A DNA stretch of 64,000 bases from Neocallimastix lanati (nom. inval.) (taxonomy: Eukaryota; Neocallimastigomycota; Neocallimastigomycetes; Neocallimastigales; Neocallimastigaceae), in NCBI GenBank assembly GCA_016946835.1, contig JACVTC010000009.1:1935001-1999000 (forward strand). Reading direction: 5' to 3'. Of this stretch, positions 29,073 to 41,224 are shown in pieces. The first letter of the stretch is position 1. Each line of letters opens with the position of its first letter. The notes below the pieces were generated by a model. The model was given only the letters and a program-made list of their open reading frames with translations, had not been told where the DNA came from and made no database searches. The position numbers and the translations under genes were made by a program.

Positions 29073-29805
29073 ATTATTAATTTATAACATTTTAATATTA
29101 GCTAGTTCCTATTGTAATGTTACTGGATGGTGTTTATTAATTGGTATGGATTCAGCATTAGATACATTATGTTCACAAGCTTACGCTGCGGCTACGACAA
29201 TTAAAGAAAAAAAAATTGTTGGAAAAATTTTACAGAGAGGCTTTGTCATTTTAGTAACAATCTGTATTTTTATCTTTGGTCTTTGGTATATATATTAATT
29301 TTTTTTGCTTTTCTTTTTTCATTATACTATAAATTATAATTTCATATAATAAAAAAATATAATTTTATGAAATATTTATCTTTTACTTTATTTTTTTTTT
29401 ATTATGCTATGAATTAGAATTTTATGTAATTAAAAAATATAATTTTAAGAAATAATTATTTTTATTTTCTTCACTAATTTAATTATTACTTATATCATTA
29501 AAATAACAATATAATTTTAAAAAAAAAATAAAATAAAGGCAATTTACTGAACCAATCTTATTATTATGTCATCAGGATCCTAATATTTCCAAAGTAGCTG
29601 GTATATTTTCTAGATATTCATGTTTAGGTTGTATGTATCCTAATTACTATAATAGACTATTTTGATATTAAATATAAATATTATTATTAAATTAAAAAAT
29701 TCTTATAAAATATTCCTATTTACTTTTATATAATTAGTAATTCCATATGTTATTTTTGAATGTGAAAAAAAGTTACTTCAAGTTCAAGGTAAAATTAATA
29801 TATTA

Positions 29806-29841
<36 letters not shown>

Positions 29842-30327
29842 ATATAATCAATTGTATATTAATATGTTATATTAAATAAGGGATTATGTATGTGCCTACA
29901 TTTATTATTGGAAGTGCTGTTCCAATTAATGCAATACTTCATTATTTTTTTATTTTCTCAAAATGGAGTCCACTTCCAAATGAAATTGCATACATTGGTT
30001 CAGCATTTTCAATAGCTATTACTTTTTTATATATGAGTATCGTAGGATTTCTTTACATTAAATATGTTAGAGGTAAAGAATGTTGGGGAGGAGTAGATTT
30101 CAGATGTATATTTGATTTCAAAAAATGGATTGAATTTTTGAATCTAGGTAAGCCGTATCTATCAGTATTTTTGTTAAAATACTTAATATATTATGTTCTA
30201 ATTAAAAAATATTTTAATGCTCATTAAAATTAATCATACTTTATAAAATTTTAAATAAATAAAAAAAAGTATATAAATAATTAAATAAATAAATAATATT
30301 AATAATTACAATATTAATATTAATAAT

Positions 30328-30367
<40 letters not shown>

Positions 30368-30741
30368 TAGGCCTTCCAGGTGCTATAATGGTTTGTAACG
30401 AATGGTGGGCTTATGAGGTTTGTTCTTTATTGGCAGGTATTCTTGGTGAAACACAACTAGCTGTACAATCTATATTTTCAACTATAACAGATTACTCCTA
30501 TAATATACCAATGGGTTTATCTATGGCCGAAACTTTAAGACTTGGTTATAAGTAAATATATAAATATGTATATATATATTTATATTAAATATTGAAATAT
30601 ATATATATATATAATTTTGCAATAATAAAATATAAATCAACTTTTTTTTTTTCATTATCATGGTTGTTGTTATCTAACATAATATATATATAATAATAAA
30701 ATTACGACATCAAAATAATATAATAATAATAATAAATAAAA

Positions 30742-30778
<37 letters not shown>

Positions 30779-31370
30779 ATATAAAAAAAAAAAAAAGCCT
30801 TGGAGAAAAAAGTAGTTCAAAAGCCAGTGCAACAACAAGAGTTTCAATATTTATGGCATCATGCTTTGGTATATTAAATTCATTTGTTCTGTTAATTTTC
30901 AGATATCAGTTACCTAAATTATTTACAAATAGTGAAGAAGTTATCGAAGGATGTTCAAAAATATTAATTATTGGTGCCTTTTATCAATTAAGTGATGGCT
31001 TGGCTACCATCGGTTGTGGTATTTTGAAAGGTTCAGGTCATCAAAAGAATGGTGCTTTAATCAACTTTGTTGCCTATTGGATTATTGGTTTACCACTTGG
31101 TATTCTATTAGGTTTTGTATTTCACTTAGACTTAAATGGTAATCTTTGATATTTAAATATTTAAATTCAAATACTTTTTAAATAATAATAATATTTGTTA
31201 CTAAAAAAAAAAAAAATTTAAATCAATAAATATACCAATAAATTTTAGGTATATGGATAGGTATGGCTATTGCTTTATTCTCTGTAATGAGTTTAGAATT
31301 TATTACTATTTACCGTATAGATTGGGTAAAAGAAGTACAAGCCACCATTGAAAGAATTAGTAAAAACTAG
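28610..31370 (+). CDS. MATE-family multidrug/toxin efflux transporter
   Basis: Membrane antiporter of the MATE family, probably exporting organic compounds in exchange for H+ or Na+. Eight exons: 28610-28943, 29102-29285, 29539-29630, 29738-29788, 29881-30147, 30371-30551, 30798-31138 and 31249-31370, giving 523 residues. An acidic cytosolic N-terminus of about 75 residues precedes the first membrane segment (FKILSEYSIPIIFSEILRN). Family landmarks: GMDSALDTLCSQAYAA, FTEPILLLCHQDPNIS with the short loop after helix 4, the half-repeat start GLPGAIMVCNEWWAYE, GETQLAVQSI, TLRLGYNLGEKSSSKA and GILKGSGHQKNGALINF. About 12 hydrophobic segments are visible, and length and order match the eukaryotic MATE subfamily. 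An in-frame stop lies six codons upstream of the chosen start. Confidence 0.93.
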
Positions 31371-31689
31371 AGGAGAAATTATACCCATAAAAAAAAACTT
31401 TTATTTAATTTATTAATTTTAATAACATAAATATTAATTAAAAATATATATTACAAATAATTGAATTAAAAAATTTTCAAAAAAAATATGAATATAAAAT
31501 ATTAAACATTAAACTTGACTATTAAAATTTTTTATTCCTATTTCATTTTTTATTCTTTATTCTTTATTTTTTAATTTTTTTATTTTTATGTAAAGTCAAG
31601 AATAAATATTAACCATAAATATTAATTTCTTTTTTATTTTTCTTTACTTTTTTTTTTTCTAAAAAAAAAATAAAGGTAAACTACTAGTA

Positions 31690-31723
<34 letters not shown>

Positions 31724-32300
31724 TTCAAGAATTTTATTATTAAATTATTAATTATTAATTCTTTAAAGAATTCTACATAAAAAGATTATTAAATGAAATA
31801 TATTATTAAGAAATACGTAAATAAAAATAAAAATATTTTATCTAAAATTAAAATGAAGTATTTTATTATGAATATATTATGACGTTTTTTAATTTTAAAA
31901 CACTATAATATGAAATATTTTTTTTTTTTTAGAAATATGATAAATTATTAAATTTTAATACTCAATTTTTTTTATTATAGATTTATAGTTTTGTTCTTTA
32001 TAAATAAAAATAATTTAAAAATAATTTAAAATTTTCTATTTTGAAATGTTTTATTATTAAATATCTAATTTTAATAAATTTTATTATTCTTTATAAATTT
32101 ATTATTTCCCCATTCAATTTTTTTAAAATAAAAAAAAAAGACTTATTTTTATATTTACAATTAAGTTTAATAAAAAAAGACAGTTATATATATATAAATT
32201 AATAATAAATAATAAAATAAAAATTAAATAAATTCTAATATAATGATTGAATTGATTAACTTATTTGTTTCTATAGATATGATATTGATAGTAATTTATT
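31371..32300. other. Intergenic spacer between convergent genes
   Basis: AT-rich, with (TA)n at about 31701-31722 and poly(A/T) runs. I see nothing coding. Confidence 0.7.
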
Positions 32301-32771
32301 TTAAATTTTTCCTAATTTTTCAAGGGCAAATTCAAAATCATTATCTAATTGTTCTTTTTGTAATGCTCTTTCTTGTTGAACTCTTTTTTGTTCTTCAAGT
32401 TTCCTTAATTCTTCAGCTGCATTCTTTTTATTAACCTTTGGCTGAACAAGCATTGCAATTTCTTCCAGATTGGTATTATCTAATTCATCTCTAAGTCTTC
32501 TAGTACTTTGTTTAATTTTATTTTTTGAAATTTCAGATTTCATTGTTAATATTGGAAGCTTTTTTGTTTTAACATGATTACTCTTATTAAATGGATCTAA
32601 GACTGAAGTTTCCACATTACCATTAGTACCCTTTTTAGAAGTAGTCAGTGGAGATAAAATTTTAGATAATGTTAATGAAGTATAAGAAGAAGTTGAACCT
32701 TTTTTCATAACATTATTCTTTCTTTTATTGAAATTATCTTTCTTTAATCTTGCATTTTGACCTTTACCCAT
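32301..32771 (-). CDS. Small basic nuclear-type protein of unknown function
   Basis: Intronless frame of 156 residues. It starts MGKGQNARLKKDNFNKRKNN, strongly basic with several KK/KR clusters. A Ser/Thr-rich middle follows, then KQSTRRLRDELDNTNLEEI. A charged helix KNAAEELRKLEEQKRVQQER at about residues 115-135 looks like a coiled coil, and the end is LEKLGKI. I do not recognise a family. Composition resembles small ribosome-biogenesis or RNA-associated proteins, but this is only a resemblance. Codon use is that of a real gene (mixed third positions, no homopolymer bias), and two CCAAT words lie 140-190 bp upstream. Confidence 0.75.
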   Translation of the reverse strand: MGKGQNARLKKDNFNKRKNNVMKKGSTSSYTSLTLSKILSPLTTSKKGTNGNVETSVLDPFNKSNHVKTKKLPILTMKSEISKNKIKQSTRRLRDELDNTNLEEIAMLVQPKVNKKNAAEELRKLEEQKRVQQERALQKEQLDNDFEFALEKLGKI

Positions 32772-33222
32772 TTTTATTTATTATGTTTCAATTATGTGTT
32801 AAACTAAAAATTATAAAGTATTATTAATTAATTATATATTAAATTTTTTTTTTTTTTCTTAAAAAAAATTCAAAATAATATTATAATTTTTTATTATAAT
32901 TAAAGTTTTTTCCAATCATTCATATTAAAATATTAAAATAAAATTTAAATATATTGACCAATCATATTAATATTATAATTATCAATTACATTTTTAAATT
33001 TTTTTTTTTTTTTTTTTTGACAATAATAAATATAATAAACAAATCTATTTATTAAAATATTTTAAATAACATTTTCAGTAAATTTTTGCTCACTATTTAA
33101 TTTTTCTTCAATTTATTCAGGTTAAATTGTGATATAATTAAATTATATATATATATATATATATTTTTTTTTTTCAAGATTTTAATATTATTAATTATCA
33201 CTTTGAAATTAATTATAAATTC

Positions 33223-33262
<40 letters not shown>

Positions 33263-33447
33263 AATAAAAATTTTCAAAAAAAAAAAAAAAAAGGAATTTA
33301 TAAAAAAATTTTTATTATTTAATATATTTATAATTATAAAAAAAAAATAATATATGTTTATTAGAATTTTTATTATTAAATATATTTAAAAATTATTTTT
33401 TATTTATAATAATAAAAAAAGGAATGATATGTTTTTATTATAAATTT
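32772..33447. other. Intergenic, homopolymer-rich
   Basis: Poly(T) runs including a 40-nt run near 33222-33261, plus the CCAAT words noted separately. The stretch 33290-33440 holds decayed copies of the neighbouring 118-bp unit (TATTATTxxATATATTTAxxATTTA pattern). Confidence 0.6.
32912..32962. promoter_or_regulatory. Two CCAAT words upstream of the small basic protein gene
   Basis: CCAATCAT at 32912-32919 and again at 32958-32965, each CCAAT followed by CAT, 140-190 bp from the start of the minus-strand gene. Two octamers that match exactly in this composition are unlikely to be noise, but function is inferred. Confidence 0.4.
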
Positions 33448-33830
33448 TATTATTGGATATATTTAGGATTTACTTTTATTTATAATAATAAAAAAAAAAA
33501 TGTTATAAATATATTTTTGTTGAACTGTTTATGATAAATATTTTTTTTTTTTTTTAGATAAATATTATTATTGGATATATTTAGGATTTACTTTTATTTA
33601 TAATAATAAAAAAAAAAAATGTTATAAATATATTTTTGTTGAACTGTTTATGATAAATATTTTTTTTTTTTTTTAGATAAATATTATTATTGGATATATT
33701 TAGGATTTACTTTTATTTATAATAATAAAAAAAAAAATGTTATAAATATATTTTTGTTGAACTGTTTATGATAAATATTTTTTTTTTTTTTAGATAAATA
33801 TATTTTTGTTGAACTGTTAATATTAAAAAA
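33448..33830. repeat. Tandem repeat, about 118-119 bp unit, about 3 copies
   Basis: The word GGATATATTTAGGATTTAC recurs at 33455, 33573 and 33692, and GTTGAACTGTTTATGATAAA recurs once per unit, the last truncated near 33807. Copies are near-identical, differing mainly in homopolymer length. Looser degenerate copies precede at about 33350-33440. Located just 3' of the PLD-like gene. Confidence 0.92.
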
Positions 33831-33920
33831 TTTTTTTGTTATTTTTTTGTTATTTTTATTAAACTTTCAGTAATTAGTTTAAAAACTATTACAATATAAT
33901 AATATTATTTGGGAAAAGTG

Positions 33921-34200
33921 CAAATATTATTACTTTGGTATATGGTATATATAATTATATAAAATACATATATATATATTATCAAATATTTTCTTTTATT
34001 TTTTCAAAAGTTATTATTAAAAGTTTAAAAGTACCAATATTATTACTTTGGTATATGGTATATATAATTATATAAAAAAATATATATATATATTATCAAA
34101 TATTTTCTTTTTTTTTTTTTTTTTCAAAAGTTATTATTAAAAATTTAAAAGTATAAATATTATTACTTTGGTATATGATTAATTAAAAAGTATTATTTCT
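33921..34200. repeat. Second tandem repeat, about 115-120 bp unit, about 2.5 copies
   Basis: ATTATTACTTTGGTATATGG recurs near 33925, 34038 and 34158 (last copy ATGATT). Between them are ATATAATTATATAAAA, a (TA)n block, ATTATCAAATATTTTCTTT and CAAAAGTTATTATTAAAA. The unit is unrelated to the 118-bp block upstream, and the array ends about 20 bp from the stop codon of the PLD-like gene. Confidence 0.9.
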
Positions 34201-34220
34201 TTGGTAGATAGAGCTAAAGT

Positions 34221-35837
34221 TCAGAAACGATTATATCTGTTATATCCATCATTATATTTATTATTCCTATATTTGTCATAGCCATAATTACTATTACCTC
34301 TCCTACCGTAACCACCTCTATTATAACTTCTTGATTCATTTTCTTCTCTTTTACGTTCATTTAAAAAGCATGTCATACAAAGAGGCTTATTAGGATCAGG
34401 AGGAATTCGACATCCACATATACAACAAAATTGTCTATTATGATTGATATTTCCATCGCGATCTTTGGTATAGCAATTATAACAAAGAGGTTTATCAGGA
34501 TCTGGGGATATTGGCCTTCCACATAAACCACGGTGTTGTTCATTATTCATTTCTCTTTTATAACAATCATAGCATAGTGGTTTATCAGGATCTGGAGATA
34601 TTGGTCTTCCACATAAATCGCAATGTTGATCTTCATCTTTAACTTTTAAAAAGCAAGAATAACAATATGGTTTATCTGGGTCAGCAGGAATTGGAGTTTT
34701 GCATCTTCTGCAATGTTGTATATAATCATCAATGGCCATCTCATTATCAAAAATATCATCATATCTCTGATCTTCTTCCTCCTCTTCTAAGAAACAGCCA
34801 TAACAAAGAGGTTTTTCTGGATCATATTTAATTGGCCGACCACATTTTTTGCAAAATTGAAAAGTACTTTCACTTTTTTTTCCAAATATTTTTTCATCCC
34901 ATCGTTTACATCTAGGACATTCTTCATTATTATTTTTAATTACGCGTCCACATGAACAATGTAACTGTACACTGTTATAGTCTTCTGGATCAGAAATATA
35001 ACCATCTATGTCATCTTCTCCAATAAACTTCTTCCTAATTTTATTAATAATGAATTTATCAAGTATATATACACCTATTTCTTGATTAAAATTAACGGAT
35101 GATTCAGTAAAATTCATTGAAGACATCACTAATCCTTCTTCATTATATATTAATTTTGCATGTAATCTCTCATAAAATTTTATTGTCATATTAGGAAATC
35201 TTCTTAGAGGTTCAAATTCCTCTTCTTCATCTTCTCTTCCTATAACATCAAACACGACTCCTCGTTTTACTGCTTTCTCAATAGAATATTCTATTTCTGG
35301 AATACTTTTATAATACGGAGTTACAATGGTACATTTTTTTTTTGCCTCATCAATGATTTTACAATAATGTTCCAGTATTGAAAAAGTACTAATCAAAGGT
35401 ATTGTTTCTGGAGGAGGTCTTGTACTTAGGACTCTTGTTGACATAGTCTCTATATATTTCTTATCAGTATAATAACAGCCATAGTCAATAATTTTATCTT
35501 TTGATAATTCCATCTTAGAAACTTGAAACATACCTTTTTCATTTAATACAAATCTAAGAATTTGACGATGTCTAAATTCAAATTTAATATTTGAAAAAAA
35601 TTTTTTAAGAGAAGAAAAACTTTCTTCTTCCGATTCTTGTCCAATTACCCTAAATTCTACTCCTCGTTTCACAGCATTTTCAATGGATTTTTCAACCTCT
35701 GGTATAACTTTATATTTTTGAAAAACTATAGCGCAATTATGTTCAGCTTGATCAATAACGTTACATATTCCATTAACTATGCCCTTATTATGAGTAGCTT
35801 CCATATTTTCAACGTACTTTTGGAATTCCGAATCCAT
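34221..35837 (-). CDS. PLD-superfamily protein with tandem zinc ribbons and a Gly/Arg/Tyr tail
   Basis: Intronless, 538 residues. Two PLD-like halves: residues about 20-120, whose HKD motif is lost (HRQILRFVLNEKG, no second basic residue), and about 150-265 with HAKLIYNEEGLVMSSMN, an HxK motif with Glu where Asp is usual, followed by NQEIGVYILD. The bacterial PLD-like relatives I know use this HAK-NE-SMN form and carry a C-terminal zinc ribbon. Here the ribbon is expanded: a divergent CSCG...CPRC at about 294, then five modules of the form CxxC-x12-CxxC (core CGRPIxxDPxKPLCYxC) starting near residues 326, 376, 405, 435 and 470. The fifth of the six has lost its first Cys (RGLC). The tail from about 495 is SYNRGGYGRRGNSNYGYDKY and similar, a disordered RNA-binding-like segment. 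No signal peptide. Likely a cytosolic or nuclear nuclease or nucleic-acid binder; bacterial ancestry is inferred from lack of introns and domain layout. Confidence 0.85.
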   Translation of the reverse strand: MDSEFQKYVENMEATHNKGIVNGICNVIDQAEHNCAIVFQKYKVIPEVEKSIENAVKRGVEFRVIGQESEEESFSSLKKFFSNIKFEFRHRQILRFVLNEKGMFQVSKMELSKDKIIDYGCYYTDKKYIETMSTRVLSTRPPPETIPLISTFSILEHYCKIIDEAKKKCTIVTPYYKSIPEIEYSIEKAVKRGVVFDVIGREDEEEEFEPLRRFPNMTIKFYERLHAKLIYNEEGLVMSSMNFTESSVNFNQEIGVYILDKFIINKIRKKFIGEDDIDGYISDPEDYNSVQLHCSCGRVIKNNNEECPRCKRWDEKIFGKKSESTFQFCKKCGRPIKYDPEKPLCYGCFLEEEEEDQRYDDIFDNEMAIDDYIQHCRRCKTPIPADPDKPYCYSCFLKVKDEDQHCDLCGRPISPDPDKPLCYDCYKREMNNEQHRGLCGRPISPDPDKPLCYNCYTKDRDGNINHNRQFCCICGCRIPPDPNKPLCMTCFLNERKREENESRSYNRGGYGRRGNSNYGYDKYRNNKYNDGYNRYNRF

Positions 35838-37446
35838 GATTATATAATAAAATAAAAAAAAAGAAAAAATAAAAAAAACTTTTTTTTTTTAAATTCAGAA
35901 AAAAAATGACCTTTTATATACAAATACAAAAATATATAATATAATATATATAATAAAATTCTTATTAAAAAATAATATAATTTAAAAATAATAAAAATTG
36001 GATAAATATGTTTATATATATTGAATGTAATTTTTTTTTTTTTTTTTTTTTTTCATTATATATAAACATATTTAACCAATATTTTATTTTATTAAATATA
36101 TATATATATATATTTAATATTTAAATAAAAAAATTATTATATCTATTTACTCCTAAATATATATTAAGTAAACTTATTTTGGTATTAATTAAAAAATTAT
36201 TTATAGTAAAAGTTACAAATATTAATAATTTAATTAAAAAAAAAAAACTAATTATAGTAAAAGCTATAAATATTAATATATATTAATTCTTTGAAGGACG
36301 TTAATCTTTTAAATTAATAATTATTGGTAAAAAATTTATGTTAAAAATATAATTTTTTTTTTTTAATAGGCGATTTTATATTTTTTTTTTCTAAGAAATA
36401 TTCCTTTTTTTTTTTTTTAATTTAAAGAATTTTAATAGCAATTTTTTAAACATTCAACTTATTTTTATTTTATTTTATTTTTTTAAAATAAAAATAACTT
36501 TGACTTTATTATATTATTATATTATTCATATATTATTATTTATTTCATCTTCGTATAAATTCTCTTCCAATAATTAAAAATATAAACAATTTCGTCTTTT
36601 TTATATTATATTTTTATATTAAGAAGCAAATGATTTGAATAAGATAATAATATAGCACATTAATATTATAAAGTAAAACACCTTCAATATTTTTTTTTTT
36701 TTTTTTTTGGCTTTTGGTTTTTGGTTTTTGGTATTTTATAATGAAATTTTTCCTCATTCATATCACTTTATTTAATTTTTTAATAATGGTTTGTAACCAT
36801 TTAAATATCTCCTAAAACATAACATTTTCATGACTAAATTTTTAAAAGTATTATTATATTATTTCTTATTATTTAAAATAACATTTTAAATTATTGGCTA
36901 CCTTTAATTATCTTTATAAATATAAATAAATATTACTTATTATAAATAAAAAAGAAATTTCTCTTCCTTAAAATTGTTATTTTTGATTTTTTTTTTATAC
37001 AAAGTCAATTTATCAAATATAATTTTTTAATAATATTAATTTTTGATATTATGAAGTACTTTCCTAATTTTTATATATGTATAAAGAATTTATATTAACA
37101 TAATTTTAAATTTTTTAGATGAATTTTTCTCTTTAATTTTAATGTGTAAAAGTTTAAAAAAAAAAAAAAAAAAATTTACAAATTATTTAACTTCTCATTT
37201 TTATAAAATGTTCATATATCATACAAAAAAAGTCTTAATTAACTTTTGATATTTGAACTGTTAAAAATATATAAATTAATTTAATGCATTTTTAATATAA
37301 AAAAAAATTTAAATATTTCAATTTTCATAGGATCAATCCCAATTTGATTGAAATGATATAAATAAAATAAAATATATATATGTCATAAAATAAAAGTAAA
37401 AAAAAAAAAAAAAAAAAAATAAAATAAAATAAAAATAAAAAATTAA

Positions 37447-37483
<37 letters not shown>

Positions 37484-37789
37484 TATACTTATGAAATAAA
37501 TAAAAATAAAAATATTTATTTATAATCGATAATTTTTTTTGTTTTTTTGTTTTTTTGTTTTTAGTTTGTTTGTTTGTTTGTTACTTTATTTTATTTTATT
37601 ATTATTTTATATATATATATATATATTTTATAAAAACTAAAATAATAATAATAATAAATTACTATTATTACTATAAAAATAATTTTGCTACTATTTTAAA
37701 TTATATTTATAAATTATATTTATGTATATATATATTTTTTTTATTATTATTATTATTATTATATTTATTTTTTTTTTTTTTTTTTTTTA

Positions 37790-37822
<33 letters not shown>

Positions 37823-37844
37823 TAATAATCAAAAATAAAAATTA
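35838..37844. other. Intergenic, 2 kb
   Basis: AT-rich spacer: poly(T) at about 36030-36053, three GGTTTTT repeats near 36711-36731, an AAT array at 37446-37482 and a TTTTTTGT/TTTG tract at 37530-37580. No gene found. Confidence 0.7.
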
Positions 37845-38097
37845 TTAAAAGAATGTTTCTACAATATCTATAATGTTTAAGAAGTCATTTATTTGTACAG
37901 TTGGTGTATTTGGTACAATACCACCATGATGAATCAAAATGTATATTAATGTTAATGACACATTAAACAAAACATAAACAGTCTATTTTAATATCATAGT
38001 ATATATAAAATTATATATGAAAAAAAAAAAAAAAAATAAATAAATAAATACAATTAATAGTCATATTAATAATTAATCAATTTATTTTTAAAATTTT

Positions 38098-38128
<31 letters not shown>

Positions 38129-38421
38129 TAAAATAAAATAAAATGGATTTATTCTCTTACCAAAAAAATTATTTTTTCTTTGCCTACAAAATAGCTAATT
38201 TTATCCGCAAGTGCTAATACCATAAATACTCCCATAGATTCTAGATATTTAGTTTCTGCCTGAGGTACGATAGTTAAACCTACCAAACCCATTAATATAC
38301 AATAAATGGATACTTTAAAAATAAAATTAAATAATAATCAAATAAATATATATAATTAAAGTTAGTTTTATACTATTATTATTATTATTATTACTAAAAG
38401 GAAAAATTATATATCTAAAAA

Positions 38422-38469
<48 letters not shown>

Positions 38470-39519
38470 TATATTATAATTTTTTTTTTTTTTAATAATA
38501 TATATATATAAGTAAATAAATAAATAAATAAATAAAATTACCTGTCTTATTTAAATCTCTACTTCTTAAAGTAGCCTTAGAAACTGATTGAATGGTATAA
38601 TAAATACCTAAAAAGTATAATGGACCATATAAAATTGGCATATTAACGAATAAATTCATGCAATTTGGTTCAACTCTTACACTTAAATTTTTAATAAAGT
38701 TATTAAGTGGTGTAATGATTAATTGTCCCTATATATCATATTAATTATGTGAAATAAAAAAAAATAATCAAATAAAATAAAAATAAAATTATAATAATAA
38801 TTATATAATAATAATAATAATTGTAAATATAAAATATTATAAATCAATAATTAATTTAAAAATATAAATAGTTTCAATCTATTATTATATTTGAGAAGGA
38901 AAGTGTACTTACAGTAAATCGCACACTTGCTATTTTTTCTGGTGCATTTAAAACTTCCATTACATTTTCCAATGTTACTTCATGTTTTCCATTATATACA
39001 ATATTTAAAGATCCGAAATAAAGGGAATCTACTATAATAAATACTATAGATGTTACGACTAGACCAAACGCTAAAGGCATAATTTCATACATTCCATTCA
39101 TAAATTTTGTAAACACTATAATAATATTTAAATTATTTATTTCCAAAAATATTTACACATAGCAAAATTAACAATAGAAAAATTGTAATATTAATAATAA
39201 TAATATTTAATAATTAAAATTTATTAATATTTATACATCATATTATATATATATATATTAAATTTTAAAATTATATTTAAATATTTACTATTAGGTGCTT
39301 GTCTATTATAGCACATATATAAATATGCAATTAAGATAGGTAAAGCATAAAGGGCATAGGATAATCTGCTAAATATTCCTAATACGAAAAAGAATCCTAA
39401 AAAAAAGGCCTATTAAGAACAATAAATTCCATAATATTTATAATTAGATTTTTTATTTATTATTATTGTTATTATAATTAGTAGTAGTAGTAGTAGTAGT
39501 AGTATAATTATATTATTAC

Positions 39520-39571
<52 letters not shown>

Positions 39572-41224
39572 TAAAATGCTAATATCATATAAAACCAATT
39601 AAATCAAATAAAAATAATTAAATAAATTTAATATATATTTAAGTATATATTGTTTTATATTTACTCTAAATCCATTTAATTGAATATTTCCTATTGCTCG
39701 TCTACTTGCACCTGAACCTTTGATTTTCCTTTCTCTTAAATTGGCTTGTCTTGGTGGTACACAAGCAACAAATGTCCATAAACTGAGAGCTAATAAAATT
39801 TCTTCTAATGTATTTGAAAATGGTCTTTGGTAAAAGGTTAAAATTAAATAAGATGATGAAAACAATAGTAATGGTTGGAAGGGATCTCTTGATTGAAGAG
39901 ACCTTATATTATATATACATATATCTTTGATAATAACAATATTGTTATATATTATTGTAACCAAAAAAAAAAATATTACATGTTAATAATATAAAATAAA
40001 TAAATATTATTATATATTTTAAAAAATTTTATGTATACCTATAATGAATGTTAAGGCTAAAAAGTATAAACGATAAACTATAAATAATGTTGAATCATTT
40101 ACATAATCTATATATATTGTAATATAAATATTATAATAAGTAAACATTTAGATTTGAAAATATAATAACATAAAATATAAATATAAATATAAAAATAACA
40201 ATAAAAAGTAAATTGTAATTAAAGGAATATAGTTTGTTTACTTTCGAGTTCAGTATCCATTATCTTATTAAATATATGTTTAACAAAACCAAATGGTATA
40301 CCAATAGCCAATGTACTAAGTATATAATATATATATGTTCAATTTAAAATTATGATAATTTTTTTATTTTCAAAATAGTATATAAAATAAATATTTATTT
40401 CAAATTAGAAATAGTATAAATATTTACGCTGGGACTATGGAATTACATGGATTTTCTTTTTCGAATTCTAACACTTGTTGAGATTTAGGTTCCAAAAACT
40501 TATCAGCTTAATTTCGAAACATTAAAATGTATATATATAATAATTAAATATTACATATGATATTTTAATATAAAATAAAAATATTATTATCATTATTATT
40601 TCATATATTATTATTATTTCATAGAATTAAAATAAATTTAATAATAATAAAATACTAAATATGCTATAACATTTTTAAAATAAAACTGAACAATTATATT
40701 AATTTGAAATTATTATATATTTGAAATTTATTTAATGAGTATACCATCAGTTAATTGAGTTCTTTCATAATATTCATTAGGGTGAATATAAGCTGGTAAT
40801 AAAGCATATATAATTCTCAATAAAATAAGGATTATATATATTGGTCTTTTAGGTATAGTTTTAGGGGTATATTTTAATAAATTAGGTAATTGTTGATGTT
40901 GTAAATGTGTTGAAATTTTCTTCTTTTGATTGCTGAATGCTGCCGTTATTGCCCTTGCGGTTGTAAAAGTACTATTAATTGAATCAGGTTTAAGAATATA
41001 TTTATTTAATGCATCAGATTTTATATACTTATTTAGAGATTCAGCATTAATGTATTTATCTGCTTTTATTTTTATTTTCTTTTCAAAAAATAAAAAAAAA
41101 ATAAAAAAAAATAAAATATATATATATATATATAATTAAAAATTAATTCATAAATTCATATTTATTAAAAAAATATTTGATATTAAGTATTCAAAGAGTA
41201 TATTTACATTTCTGATATTCATTT
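37845..41224 (-). CDS. SMP3: GPI mannosyltransferase IV (SMP3/PIG-Z type)
   Basis: ER membrane glycosyltransferase adding the fourth mannose to the GPI-anchor precursor, from dolichol-P-mannose. Many exons on the minus strand. Exon 1 is 15 nt (41224-41210, MNIRN); exon 2 starts at 41078. Landmarks in order: hydrophobic RPIYIILILLRIIYALLP followed by AYIHPNEYYERTQ, the family's luminal HPxE motif after the first membrane segment; ENPCNSIVPALLSTLAIGIP over an intron; RPFSNTLEEILLALSLW, which is very typical of the Alg9-like family; LGIFSRLSYALYALPI; and the end FNVSLTLIYILIHHGGIVP, where HxGG near the C-terminus points to SMP3/PIG-Z rather than GPI10 or ALG9/12. About ten membrane segments; roughly 500 residues. 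A poly-basic N-terminal region of about 60 residues is extra. The subfamily call rests mainly on the C-terminal HHGG segment. Confidence 0.82.
39516..39570. repeat. (TTA)n / (TAG)n microsatellite in an intron
   Basis: TTA repeats with a preceding (TAG)n run at about 39480-39502, inside an intron of the mannosyltransferase gene. Confidence 0.85.
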
